Assembly (NCBI RefSeq): GCF_007655135.1
Contig: NC_045133.1
Span: 6,114,376 to 6,178,375 of the forward strand
Origin: Punica granatum
Taxonomy: Eukaryota; Streptophyta; Magnoliopsida; Myrtales; Lythraceae
Length of the DNA stretch: 64,000 bases
Direction: 5' to 3'
Part shown: positions 48,144 to 60,635 of the stretch, one piece after another
Layout of the letters: every line of letters starts with the position of its first letter
Position numbering within the stretch: the first letter of the stretch is position 1
Position numbers and translations under genes: made by a program
Notes under the pieces: model-generated
What the model was told of the DNA's origin: nothing
The model's input: the letters and a program-made list of their open reading frames with translations, nothing else
Database searches by the model: none

Positions 48144-48436
48144 ATTAGAGATCCGTTTTCGTTGGTATCTGGAGAGATGTAATTTGTCTGCTCAATCACG
48201 TAATCAACTACGAGTTGAATTGACATTGTGTTCCTCTTAAGTCTTAATGATAGATAGTCTCTGCTTCATTCTTATTGCGTTTCCTCTTAAATTCCCTTGT
48301 AATAGTCTCTGCTCCATTCTCGTTCACTTATTCGGTTTTTCCGGCAATATATGAAGAAAATATAAGATAACACGGACAATATTTTCCATTCTCGAACGAA
48401 GCCATATCAGACTGGCAAAGAGCGAATAAGTCCAGC
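48144..48436. other. MADS-B 3' flank
   Basis: Homologous to 28189-28480 after MADS-A. The similarity to the MADS-A flank stops at about 48437, where the sequence jumps to the start of NOMO exon 25, marking a deletion junction. Confidence 0.6.
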
Positions 48437-50918
48437 CCCTTGATGTCCTCATTACGAACCTGAAGAAATCAAGCAACATGCCCAGATCGGAGACCAAAAA
48501 TCATATGCTTGAAACATCAAAATGTGGGTGTACAATGTAAACACACATTACATTGGGCATATATGAGTGAATGAAAGAAAAGTGCATTATAGATGGTTTT
48601 ACATTGAAGGTAACAGATACCGGGGAGGCTCCCTCCATCTTACTGCTTCTGAGGGCGTCTTTGCTCACTACTCGGATCGCATATGTCGTGTCCGGAAGAA
48701 AGTCCTTTCAGACAGAAGCTTCAAGTAGAGTCTGTGAGTGTCTTAGCCTCTTGACTCCGAGCTGAAAATGAGCTTCCACTGAAACACCTTCTTTCGGCTG
48801 ACCCGACAAAAGCATGACAACATCCTTAGCACTGGATTAAAAGACACGGTCAGCATAATCAAAGTCCCGACACTTTTTCTCCATAAATAACTACTTAGTG
48901 ATGGCTTAAGCTGCTTCAAAGATTAACCTAAAACGTGCAGATGAGTTGCCATCTCATTATACAGCAATACGAGATTTCTTGGTTGTATTGAGAAGTTCTA
49001 CGTTAAACTTTTTCTATAATCAAATTGCCAAACTCATACGAACTGCCTACACTGTCAGAGCGACAGTTCAGAAATTTGCAACTTACAAATGGAGATTTGA
49101 AGTCTCCTGTCAACCCACTGGACCGAAAATATTCATGAACAATGGGGAAGTTAATGGTGCTCTTTCCACTGAACTTTAATCCATCAATGGCCTTGTCACA
49201 ATTTATTTCATCATGAGGAAAGTCCAAAAGACTAGGGAGAATATATATATATATATCAATCAGTCTGTATTATCTCTCTCTGTTTTCGTCATCCATCTTA
49301 AGCAAAATGAAGAATTCAGTTGAGATATAAGAACAGTAGTGTACAGATGAACCTCTATGCAACACGAGTTGCCTGGAACAAGATGTCTCTGGATTCTCCA
49401 GAACCAAGTTCTATCGCCTGTGCTGCAGGAGAGAAGGCATACTCCTGCAAGAAATTAGGCATATTAACATTGGCAATAGCAGGTAATGTTTCAATCACAA
49501 TGCTTATTCAACAGGCCAGAGAGAAAAAGCTCCGATCATGTCCCCAGTTCATTCACGAATGAAGTAAAATGTTTTGTCTCAAGCGCAAACTCCACTGTGG
49601 TTTCAGGATTAACTAGACCAGAAAATGCATTATGTAACAAAATATCGTGGCTCTAATTGGAATATCAGAAGTCTCAAAAATTTAGACGAGTGAGTCAGTA
49701 CCTTGAGCAGAGGACGCAAATAGAAACTTCCGGGGAATAAGTTATCAAAGAGTAATTCTCAACCAGCAGTAGAGACTGAGTTGCTCCTATGGCCATCATC
49801 CCCACTCGATGAAAGTAGCACAGATGGGATGGGTTCTCTAGCACCATCCTTTGTATATACATGAGCAGATATTTGACCAAGCTTCTGGCAAGAGAAAGAA
49901 TAAGGTTGCTTGAGATAATACCCAGACTGCAGCAATAAGAGAAATGTCAGGAAATAAAGTCATTTGTAGCACGCAGAGGAGATGAATAATGAGAACATAC
50001 ACCAAAAGCTGCAGGGGTAAGTTACTTGTATAACATATAAATGTTCAATTCCTCAATAAGTTACTTGTATCAAATGCAGTTATGGTTTAAAAATACTCCT
50101 GAACAACGAGTGTTATAACACTGGACTTGCCTATTGGCCACCTATAATATTGGAGAGAATCATCTTCTCTGTTAATTTCTCAGCCAACTGTTGAACTCAT
50201 TCTTGAATCATGGAGAGGCAAATAAACAAAAAAGGCAATATTTTCAATTAGACTGTAGCATTTACAAAAGGCGCAACTAAAATCACCACTAAAATATTTG
50301 GAAGAACTTCGTTCAGATACGAATTCAAAAGTCTCTTCCAGGGGATGCAAGTGGCGGGTAGCAATAAAGAAGTTAATCACTAAAGACAGCAAGAAAGAAG
50401 AGTTAAGTGCTCATCCAAACCTTAGAAGCCTCGACTCTGTAGGTTATGTCATCATCGAGAGGCCCTCAAACAAAGGAACCATCTTCTCTCGTGGTGGTGT
50501 CGAGGGCCAAATCACCTTTCCTTAGTGGAGCATTCTCACTGTCTCCTGCAGCTATTACCTTAATGTCAACATCAGAAACGGGGGGCGAGACTGATCCTTC
50601 AATGTACAACCCAGGCCGACCCATAAATGGAGCAATTGAAGACTGGCAGCCACCATGGATAACTAAAACCTGCCATAGATTAAGGTTGCTTAACGGTTAA
50701 AGGATAAGTTTTAAAGAAGGATACAGAGAAGCAAGCATTTGGGATCAGCAAAATGCGAAGCAATGCTTGCCTGTTGTCCTCTAGGATAAAAAAAAAAAAA
50801 TCTTACAAAATCTTCTTTTCCTCATCGTCCCTAAAATAAAAGACGACTCGGCAAAGTTGTACTTGCAAAGTTGCACTAATGCTTAAGCTAAAATAAGCAG
50901 CCAGGCTTGGACCATGAT
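48437..50918 (-). pseudogene. NOMO pseudogene (exons 20-24 and the edge of exon 25)
   Basis: Reads on the minus strand as a copy of NOMO 29391-31800. Recognisable pieces are the exon 25 start (about 48437-48461), exon 24 (about 48600-48835), exon 23 (about 49353-49445), exon 22 (about 49700-49932), exon 21 (about 50425-50672) and exon 20 (about 50775-50840). Exon 21 has a stop (TGA, 50466-50468) where NOMO has Val. Exon 24 carries small indels near 48700. The signal peptide, most luminal repeats and the transmembrane end are missing, so no NOMO protein can be made. The GC donor after exon 20 is kept in this copy too. Confidence 0.88.
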
Positions 50919-52559
50919 TTAAAACAATGCCCTGTCTTCCATGGCTTCCTTACTGTAGCAATTCTGAAGAGCTCCATAGGTAAACTTGTTCTTCGCAGGT
51001 GCCAGGAGGCTGTGGAAATAATTATCAGCTGCAGCTACCCCTTTGACCTTTGTTATAAGATCCAAGAGTGCCGCATCTCGTTGAATGAATCTTTACACTT
51101 TCCAAGAGACAAATTCAAGCATCAAAACAACTACTTGTTGGCACAGGGTAACCAATCCAAGCACGATGTTTTGTTTCATTCTTGTTGTTCACTATAGATG
51201 AACAGTATCCATCCTCAAGCAATGATTCTTCACTCATGCATTTTACCTTATTGAATATGAATCATTTTGTTCCAGTAGAAATAACTACCAACTGAGTGAT
51301 TGAAACTATAAATCGACATTCAAATACACGTCAACGAGCTAGTCATTTGCTCAATTGACAATCGGCATAGACAGGAGATTTTCCTAAGAGCCCATTCAGT
51401 TAATGACCGTCCGGGATTCATCTATGCGAACAAAGGTCTGCTTCGATTTGCTCTTACAGGTGGGTGGGCTGAGCGGAGGGGTTTGGCGGGGGGTTTTACG
51501 GTTTGCAGAGCAGTTGAGAGCAGTAGTGGCGGAAACAAACGGGCGCCGTCTGCTCTTGACGGCAGGGGCATATCTGCTAAAATTAGTTCGGATACACATA
51601 GACATGTAAAAAGAAAGAAAATAGAAACCTCATAACTAAACAAATTAAAAGACCTTGTTACTTCACATTTTTCTCTTCTTCTTCTTCTTTAACGGTTACA
51701 ATGAAGGCTCATTAGTCTACTACAATATTGAAATAATTCCTAATAGCTAATAAAAACACATGTGTAGTTCCACGACGACTATCCAACCTATAACTTCTTG
51801 TTACCAGAGCAAAGCATGTGTCGTTACATTACTTCCTCTTTGATTGTTAGTTTACGGTTTACACTTGGGAAACCAAAGGTGTCTGAAGAGAAACTATACA
51901 ATACTCACCTTGAGTTGTGATCTTATTCGGATTTCGAGCTGAAAAAGATGTAGACCATGATCTTCCACGGGGAAGTTTGAATCTCAGGTACGGTTAGCAC
52001 CTAGGTGATATCAGATGTAGAATGTAACCTTGAGACAGCATCGGGTTCCAAGATGTGGATCATGCAAAACTAGAGACACCGAACAGTCCAAATACAAAGG
52101 AGTCGAAGAGAATGTTCCGTAACGTGTATGATTAGTTCTCTGATACTCGGGCGAAGTTGATGATGCATTGTGCTAGCTGCTGAGGTTTTGAGGATGTCTT
52201 TCAGTTGTTGCATTTCATCAATGCAGTGAAGTAAGACTTAAATAAAAGGTGGTGGAGTAAGCCACAATCCGATGTTTAATTGACACTCGACAATGCCATG
52301 GGGGAGGTTGCTTCTGCAATCGAGGGTGATGACGTTTATATGACGGCGAGGGAAGTTCTCAGCACATTTAAGACGGCGCGGAGGCAAGTGCGAAAAAATT
52401 CACAGGAAGAAGATTGATTGTTGCATTTTCAAAGCCAGAGAAGACTCCGACTATAAAGATTCCGTCAGACCCCAAGATACTCAAGGATCATCAAGTAAAG
52501 GTCATGGAAGGCTGCGTGACAGAGGAATTAGCAATGATGGAAGACATGCTATAAGTAAT
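50919..52559 (-). pseudogene. PPR remnant and duplicated upstream spacer
   Basis: Bases 50925-51085 match the N-terminal part of PPR-A exon 2 (42744-42900 region). The following intron and promoter match 42960-44000 with internal deletions, and about 51640-52559 matches 44040-44964. It joins directly to a NOMO intron at about 50919, so about 11 kb present in segment A is gone here. Exon 1 and most PPR motifs are missing. Confidence 0.8.
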
Positions 52560-53311
52560 AATATCCGATTCATTATCGTGTGACCATTGTCTGTCCATCT
52601 TTGCAATCAGTCGATGCTCATTGCGCAGTAAGGAAATCAATAGATGGGAAGCAATTGGGCTCTTTATTCCCTATATTCATTCATACCCTCAAGTCGAAAA
52701 CTTTCATAGCAGAGCTGTGAAATGCACAAGTAAAATCCGACGATTGCCTAGATTGAAACTTGATAAATATACAAGAAAACGGCAATGACCAAGAATGAAC
52801 AAAGCAACTTCTGGAATCACCCATTAGTGATTAGTAAAGTGCTATACAGTCGGAACAGATTGAAGACCGTTGTAATTGTACCTTGAACAGCAATCATAAA
52901 CAGTTGATGACAGAAAAACATCGGGCGACCATTATTTTAGGTTTAAAGTTAGGTGCAAAGTACAAACCAATACAATGACAAATTTGGGAGTCAATCTTAT
53001 AATGGTTGTTCCTTCTGAATCCAATGCTCGATCAGTGAAGGCAGACAAGATATAACTCATATCAGTGAAGAGGAATGATGCAGCCTCTTTAAAGCATTGT
53101 CTATTCGACATCTTTGTATCCCAAAATTAGTGAGAAAACTATACAATGACATGGACGACGCAATCATTCCCAAGACAATTGAATAGAGGTTAGATATCAG
53201 GTTCATGCGTCCTCGATATCATAAATACTTGGGATTATATATGTAAAGGTCCCTCCCCATGCAATCCAGAAAAAATCTCCAGAATAAATGGAGTAGTACC
53301 TTACTAAGAAG
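52560..53311. other. PPR-B 3' flank
   Basis: No gene. Partly homologous to 55690-56379 downstream of PPR-C (shared blocks around AAACGGCAATGACCAAG and ACAATGACATGGACG). Confidence 0.55.
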
Positions 53312-55218
53312 TTATGAGGAGGGGCAAATCTTTTCAAGCACCTTCTCAAGCTCATCGTCTATCTCGATCCCATCTTCCTCCAGCATTTTACGCATCTCTC
53401 GATCAGTTTTGCCTGCAGCTGCATAAGTCTTGAGTAACAGTCTGTATGCAGTACCTTTGAGACCGCCTACATCCTTTAAAAGATTGAACAATTCATTTGC
53501 GGAATCTACATCTCTTCCCCCCTCAAATTGCATCTGAAACGCCTTTGATTGTACGCTCCTCTGGGATCCACTTCCCCTCCTTGCACATGAACACAGCAGC
53601 TTTCAGCAACTCCATGCTCCGAACTACCCGCCCTTTCCCCAAGAAATATACCATAAACAGTTCAATTCCACGCAAGAATGGCCTGCTGGAATTCTCCAAG
53701 GCATCCTTGAATAGAGCTTCAGCTTCTTCGAGTCTGTCTTGATCCAGATAAGCACTTATAGCAATCTTTACTAACCTATTGTCATAGCTCAAGCAGTCAG
53801 ACAGACTCCTCGAAAACTTTCCTTAAACCCTCGAAGTCTTTCAATCTATGCAGGCTGCTGAGCATCGCGACATAGCTGCTGTTGTTGATAAGATAAGCCG
53901 CCTTCAGGGATGCCCACACCCTCTGAACCTCCCCCAGATTATTAAGACCTGCATAGAGGGTGATAAGATGGTGGTAGGCCTCTCGTTCTTTGGGCTCCAC
54001 AACCGACTCTAATTTCTTAAGAGCTGACTCTGCTTTCTCAGTGAGCCCTGCCTTGACATAGAGCGAAGCTAGGGTACTATATGTGGTCCAATCGCAAAGA
54101 GACGCATAATTTCCTAACATTTTGTGGTAGACCCTCTCTGTTCTCTCCACGTCATCTATGCACGCGTAGCTCTGCATCCACATATTATAGCTCAACAAGT
54201 CCAAGGAGATGTTTTTTCGTTTCATCTCCCCCACTAGGCTCAGAATTTTCTGGGGTTTTCTGATTCTCATGTATAGGCTCATAATGTTACCGTAAGGCAA
54301 AGGATGGCAAGTAAAACCCAATCCTCCCATCTCCTTGAACAGCAGCAAATGCCTTGTCTTCCATTGCTTCCTTACTGTAATAATTCAAAAGAGCTGTATA
54401 GGTATACTTGTTCTCCGCTAATGCAGGTTGTGGAAATAATTCTCAACTGCAGCAACCCCTTTGACCTTTGATATAAGATCCAAGCGAATGGCATAATCCC
54501 TTAATGAAACGTCGATATTCCGATTCTCCATCAACTCCATCACCTATGCTTGTACGAAGCAACACAAACATCAATGGGGGTGCATAATTTCCTCAACAGC
54601 GACTGCTATTCTTTTTACCGCTCCAACAATTATGCATTTCACAGCATGTGGCGGCAATCTTTCGAGTTTATCAATTCGCAAAAATTACAACAAATCAAAC
54701 GAAAACCAGAGCAGACTATCCTCAAGCAATGATGTTTCGCTTATGGATCCAATGTTTACCTTATTGTTTATCATTTAGTTCCACTGGAATCACCAAGAGA
54801 AAGATCAAAACTATAAATTGAGATCTGATGATAAGATAGTTGAGTGAGCCTCTCCGGAAATAGCTGCTCAATTCGGCAATTAGCATACAAAAGTAATCCG
54901 CAAGGAACTTAAACAAAGCGTGGACATGACTGTTGGCATTGATGATCAAAGATATGCCTCAATCATCGGCATTGATGTCAACACTGATTAAAGCTTGAGC
55001 TTCGGGTGGAGACTCACCTGAAGCGCGTATTCGTACTTACAGTCCTTCCGCAGGTCCTTGATGATATTCACCAGGTCAGGTTTACTCACCGGCTTCCCCT
55101 CTGCCAGCTTCTTGATGAGTGACCTCTGCTTGTTTGGCATCGACCTTGCTGCTGCCGCCGCCGTGCCCCGCTGCCATAGCTGCGAGAGCTTGGTGGCAAC
55201 CGGACGGCCTGTGCTCAT
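53312..55218 (-). pseudogene. Frameshifted P-class PPR gene (PPR-B)
   Basis: The gene structure is kept: exon 1 55018-55218 (67 codons from MSTGRPVATKLSQLWQRG, lacking the GATGGSV segment of its relatives) and exon 2 53312-54543. Exon 2 has at least four frame breaks relative to PPR-A and PPR-C. These are a deletion giving an early stop near 54420, an extra base near 54350, a small deletion near 53795 and an extra base near 53530. The pieces between still show PPR motifs (ISLDLLSYNMWMQSYACIDD). The early stop leaves only the first part of exon 2 translatable. Exon 1 and its splice donor look intact, so transcription is plausible. Confidence 0.85.
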
Positions 55219-56379
55219 TTTGCTTCCCCAGCTTCCGTTGGCTGAGGAGGGGGGCTTTGGCGAAGGTTTAGCAGTTGTCGGAGCATTGGATGGGCGGAGA
55301 GGGTAAACGACATCGTTTGCGCTCTCGACGTTGGTAAGAGCTGATGTATCTGCTAACATAATTTGCAGGAAAAATATAAAATAAAATAAAATATTCGATA
55401 CATGACATTGAGTGTGAGTCAGGGGAACATATTTGATATTTTGCTTGTGTCAAAGGGGAAAAAAAAAAGAAAAAGAAAAACTGAAGTAAGAGTTGAGTAA
55501 GCAATAATCTTATATAGAATTGACATTCGACAACGTGATGGAGTTGCTTCTTTGATCCAGGGTGATAGATGTTAATAAGACACAAAGGATAATTGATCAA
55601 AGCCAGGAAAGAGCGCCGAGAAGAGAAAATAGTCGCAAGTGATGCTGGAGGAATTAGCAATGGTGGTAGACGTGCTATAAGTCACAACATTTGTCATCGT
55701 GTGTGACGATTGTCATGCTATTCTCAAATCAAAACTCGAATCAGGGTCGTGAAAGAGCTCGAGCTGAACGGACCATTTAAAAGATCAAAACTCAATAAAT
55801 ATATAAGGGAACGGCAATCATTAAGCATGAGCAAAGCTACTACCAGAATCCCACATTAGCTTACAGCTCTACAGCCGGAACGGATCGAAGACGGTTCACT
55901 TCTTACTTTGAACAGCAATCCAAGTTGGCAAGCTGTTTGACAGAAAAACAATGTATTACCATTACAGGCTCGATGTTATAATGGTTGGTACAAACAGCAA
56001 CCCAATACAATGACACGAATTATGTGATCGACTATGTTCCTTGCAAATCTAATGCTCGATCACACGAAGGCAGACAAGAGAGAACACAATCAAAATATCA
56101 TAACAGCGAAGGGAGAAACAGAGAAATACTACATCCTCCATGATACAGCATCTGCTAAAGCATAGTCTGTTTGACATCTTTGTACCCGGCCAGAAGTTAA
56201 TGAGTAAACTATACAATGACATGGACGGCGCAATCATTCTCTAGACAATTGAATAGAGGTTAGATATCAACTTGGTGCGTCCTCGATATCAAATACTCGG
56301 GAAAATGTATGTAAGCTCCCTTCCTATGCATTTCGGCATATATCTCCAGAATAAATGAGAGTAGCCCCTTACCAAGAAG
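55219..56379. other. Spacer between PPR-B and PPR-C
   Basis: Contains the PPR-B promoter side, the repeated block GAGGAATTAGCAATGGTGG...GCTATAAGT (about 55647-55682) and the PPR-C 3' flank. No independent gene is supported. Confidence 0.55.
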
Positions 56380-58271
56380 TCATGAGGAGGGGCAAACCTT
56401 TCCAAGCAACTTCTCAAGCTCATCGTCCATCTCAATCCCATCTTGCTCCAGCATTCTACGCATCTCAGGATCAGTTTTGCCTGCAGCTGCATAGGTGTTG
56501 AGCAACAATCTGTAGGCAATACCTTTGAGACCGCCTACATCCTTCCAAAGATTGAACAATTCATTTGCGGTATCTACATCTCCTCTCCCCTTGAAATGCA
56601 TCAGAAACACATTGATCGTACGCCCCTTTGGGGTCCACTCCCCATTTTTGGACATGAACACGGCAGCTTTCAGAAACTCCATGCACTGATTGACCTGACC
56701 CTTCCTCAAGAAATATACCATGAACAGTTCCATACCACGGAAGAATGGCCTCTTGGCCTTCTCCGAGGCATCCGTGAGCAGAGCTTCAGCTTCTTCGAGT
56801 CTGTCTTGACCCAGATAAGCACTTAGAGCAATCATCACTAACTTATCGTCATAGTTCAAGCAGCTAGACCTCCACTCCTCAAATACTGTCTTTAAACCTT
56901 TGAAGTCTTTCAATCTACGAAGGGTGCTAAGCATTATATAATAGCTAAAGTTGGTATTTATGCGAAAAGCTGCCTTCAGGGATGCCCACACCCTATGCAC
57001 CTCCCCCAGATTACGAAGACCTGCGTAGAGGGTGATAAGATGGTAGTAGGCCTCTTGCTCGTTGGGCTTCATAACCGACTCTAGCTTCTTGAGAGCTGAC
57101 TCCGCTTTCTCAGTGAGCCCTGCCTTAACATAGATAGAAGCTAGGGAACTATATATGGTCCAATTATGAAGGGATGCATCATTATGTTCTATCATTTCGT
57201 GGTAGACCCTCTCTGCTCCCTCCACGTCATCTAGGCACGCGTAGCTCTGCATCCACATATTATAGGTAAACAAGTCCAATGAGATGTTTTGCCGTTTCAT
57301 TTCCTCTACTAGGCTCAGAATTTTCTCAGGTTTTCTGATTCTCATGTACATGCTCATGATCCTATTGTAAGGCCAAGCAGAACAAACAAAACCCAATCCT
57401 TCCATCTCCTTGAGCAGCAGCAATGCCTTGTCTTTCATTATTCCTTTACAATAACAATGCAGAAGAGCTCCATAAGCATACTTGTTCTTCGCAGATGCCG
57501 GGAGGTTGTGGAAATAATTCTCAGCTGCTGCAACACCTTCGACTTTTGATATACGAACCAAGCGCATGTGCGTGGCATGATCCTGGAACGAAAAGGGGAT
57601 ATTCCGATTCTCCATCCTCCCCGTCACCTATACTTGAATGAAGCAACATGAACATCAAAGGCGCATGTACATCAGTTATGCAGTTCAGCCTTCACGCAGA
57701 ATGTCGTGGCAATCTCCCAAGTTTATTAATTAATCACCAGAGATCAAACAAAAACCACAGCAGACTATCCACATTTATCCTCAAGAATGACGCTTCGCTT
57801 ATGGATCGGATGTTTACTTTATCATGTATCGTTTAGTTTCATCGAAGTTAATCAGCAACAGAACAACCAAACCTATAAATTGAGATCTGATCATGGGAAA
57901 ATTGAGTGAGCCTCCTCAGAAACAGTCGCTTAATTCGCGGAAATCACCACAAACATGTGATGGTCATGGCAGAAGTAATCTGCAATTACCTTTAGCTTCG
58001 GGGAAGAACTCACCTGAAGTGCGTCATCGTACTCACGCTCCTTCCAAAGGTCCGTGATGATATTCACTGGCTCAGGCTTGCCCACCCGCTTCCCCTCCAA
58101 TGCGCGTACATTTGACGTTCCCCACACGCTCCCTCCGGTAGCTCCGGCGGCCGCCAGATTCTTGATGAGCGGCCTAGGCATTTCCGACAATGAGTCCGCC
58201 GCCGGTTTCGCAGCCGTGCCTCGCTGCCATAGCTGCAAGAGCTTGGTGGCTACCGGACGGCCTGTGCCCAT
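56380..58271 (-). CDS. P-class PPR protein, probably mitochondrial (PPR-C)
   Basis: Two exons, 58014-58271 and 56380-57627, give 501 residues (86 + 415). The splice (CTTCAG|GTGAGT...TATAG|GTG) is at the same position as in PPR-A. The start MGTGRPVATKLLQLWQRGT is basic and acid-poor, then LAAAGATGGSVWGTSN. The PPR array includes YAYGALLHCYCKGIMKD and FTYNMWMQSYACLDD, and the end is KLLGKVCPSS. It is open throughout, unlike its neighbour PPR-B, and similar in sequence to it, so it is the likely functional member of the most recent tandem pair. An upstream in-frame Met (58391) is possible, but the conserved start is used. RNA target unknown. Confidence 0.82.
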
Positions 58272-60332
58272 TCTGCTTCCACAGCTGGTGTGAGCTGAGG
58301 TGAGAGAGGGCTTTGGCGAGGGTTTAACAGTTTCCGGAGCTGCGGGATGGGCGGAGACGAAGGCGGCATCCTTTGGATTCTTGACGACCAAATTAACGGC
58401 GTACTAGTCTTACATTCCGCGCGTTATGTGGGCACGTGCATATTATATTTGCGATTACTTTCTTATTTCAATTTTGCTAATCTCTCGTGTGTCCTTTTAA
58501 AAAAAAAAAAATTTGTTAGGCTTTTCTTTAATATATCAGCTGATCATAATCCATATTAAATTAACTAATTAGACTTTCTTATAATTTAGTATGTTTTTTT
58601 GGGAGACCTTAATAACTTAGTTCGTAATTTATATTAAACGAGTTAATTAGATTTTTGGTCAATGTTGCACAGAATTAATTATCAAATAGAGTTCAAAGAA
58701 TTGTATTTGTATATTAACGACAGGGAAGACGCTCTAGACAAAAGAACTAAAAGGCCTGTTTATTTTGGGAGTTAAAATTACTTTGATTTTAACTCTAACT
58801 CAACACACTATACAATAAAAATAAACATTTTTCAAGTCAAAAATTTTAACTTTAACTTTAACTTAACTCACTACACAACAAAAACACACGTTTCTCAAGT
58901 CGAATTTATAATCCCAACTCATTTATCTTTTTCCACAATTAAAATAAAAATTACTTTAACTCTAAATCTAAACGCACCAAAAGGGTCTCATAATCTCTCA
59001 TTACAATAGTTAAAATTAACAACATATATATAGATGTGGTTCAGTGTGAAGTGAGTTCCACATGAATGAACTTGTGAAAGGTTATGAAACCTATACTAGA
59101 AGCGCCTTATGGATAGAATTATATTGATGTCAGGACAAGAATCAGTCTCACCAATAACTTCGAAAACATGAATACAAATTTCGTAATAAGTCATTTTGAC
59201 CAACAAAATGGACATGCTATATAAAATGATGTAACTATTATTTTTACCGATGAAATTACGAGATATTTTTAACTCGTTCGTTTAGACTAATTCTCATTTG
59301 AACAACGACAACCATGAATGAGGTGCTTTCAAGGATTTTTAAACCATACATTACATGTAAAATTCACATAAAAGTGCAATTTACTAAGGGCACTGCATCT
59401 CATGGTTTCTGCGCGACTGTTGTTGAATCTTTTTATGAACCAATTCTACTAAACAATACTATTGTTTGAGGTTATATAATTAATAAAACTTTTTTTTTCA
59501 TTATTTTTAATTATCCAAATATTTTCCGAGAGAATTTAACTTCAATTAGGAGGTTGCTTCCAATAAGGGATATTTGGAACCTGATTGGGGGAGCGCCACA
59601 TACCAATTTTTCATATGCTTGTATGTATAATTTCTTACTAAATAGCAAATATCTTCTTTTTTTATGTATAATTTCTTACTAAATAGCAAATATCTTCTTC
59701 TTTTTTTCCCTTCAGTGTAAGTATTTTGTCAGTTTTTGAAACTTATATCATTAAAAAACAAAACAAGACTGTTACTAAATAGAAAGTTCGTTATTACCAT
59801 AATTTAAGAATTTTATTTAACAATAAAATAGTCCAGCAAATTCAAAATTTCTTTTTTTTTTTTCTGTGTGAACACTGATATTCAAAAGTTCAATTAAACC
59901 CCGACTAATTCAGTCGAGCCAGATCGACCATTAAGGATAAAGCCCACGCAGCATGAATTTTCCGTCTTGACTTCAACAGAAAGCCGTACAGAAAAACTTC
60001 CAAACAGTGAAGCTGAGGACTGGACTGGAGCAAGAGAGCTCCATCACAGCCACAGGAAGATAACCTCACTGGCCTTTCTTCCTCCTCCTCCTTCCATCTC
60101 TTCTCTCCCTCTCCCTCTCCCTCTCATCAAACTCGCAATCCCCACCACCGGAAACCCAAGTTTTCTATCACCTGCTCCTTTTCCCACCCCAAATCCATAA
60201 GCTTCTCCAGAATTCCCGTCGTTTCCGCTGCTATTTTGTTCTGTTCTGCTCTGGTCGATATCGGTTCAAGTTGGGAACAAGAGAACTTGCTATGTTCAAT
60301 TCAACCGATGATGAGTTCATCGTTTTCCTCAG
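58272..60332. other. Spacer with a MITE-like element
   Basis: AT-rich and gene-free to about 59.95 kb. From about 59950 the sequence becomes CT-rich and richer in G+C, consistent with the 5' UTR or first exon of the D27-like gene. No ATG in frame with that gene was found here. Confidence 0.5.
58755..58978. mobile_element. Candidate MITE
   Basis: AAAAGG flanks both sides (58749-58754 and 58979-58984). The ends CCTGTTTATTTTGGGAG and CTAAATCTAAACGCACC are imperfectly inverted, and the TTAAAATTACTTT part recurs inverted near the right end. The body is non-coding and AT-rich. Confidence 0.5.
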
Positions 60333-60618
60333 GTCGAATCCGATGGGATTGCTGAGAGAACTGAGTGTAAGCCCGGCCCGCTCGATGACTTGTTCCTCAA
60401 TTTGTTCCGCAGGAAAATGGTCCAGGTGAGTGTCAGTTCTTTATCCCTTAATAAGGGCTTCGTTTTATATTTGTGTTTGCATATATGTATATATAAAGTT
60501 GCTACCTTTTGGAGCAATGATTGGGCTGTGATGTGATGTGATGATGTCATGATGATTTGTTGTTTGCTTTTAAGGGATAGAACAGGAGGTTGGATGGGAT
60601 TCGGAGAAGCCCGGTTAT
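60333..60618 (+). pseudogene. D27-like (beta-carotene isomerase-like) gene, 5' fragment
   Basis: Exon 60333-60425 encodes a segment ending PGPLDDLFLNLFRRKMVQ, bounded by TTTCCTCAG and a GTGAGT donor. The next exon begins at 60586 after AACAG with EVGWDSEKPGY. These two pieces are diagnostic of plant D27-like proteins, plastid proteins related to the strigolactone enzyme D27. Homology stops at about 60618-60625, where a GA-rich repeat region begins. The rest of the domain is not found up to 64000. There is no in-frame ATG directly upstream: the nearest, at 60293, is in another frame. It may be a truncated pseudogene, or a real gene with an unseen first exon and a very long repeat-filled intron leading out of the window. 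Confidence 0.6.
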
Positions 60619-60635
60619 GTCTAATCTCTAGAGAG

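Noticed and set aside
50446..50700. 84-codon + strand open frame
   Set aside because: Antisense of the NOMO pseudogene exon 21; the same shadow occurs at 31394-31576 opposite the intact exon.
59967..60200. 77-codon open frame upstream of the D27-like exon
   Set aside because: It starts at TTG, is Pro/Ser/Leu-rich from CT-rich DNA and does not join in frame to the D27-like exon; more likely leader sequence.
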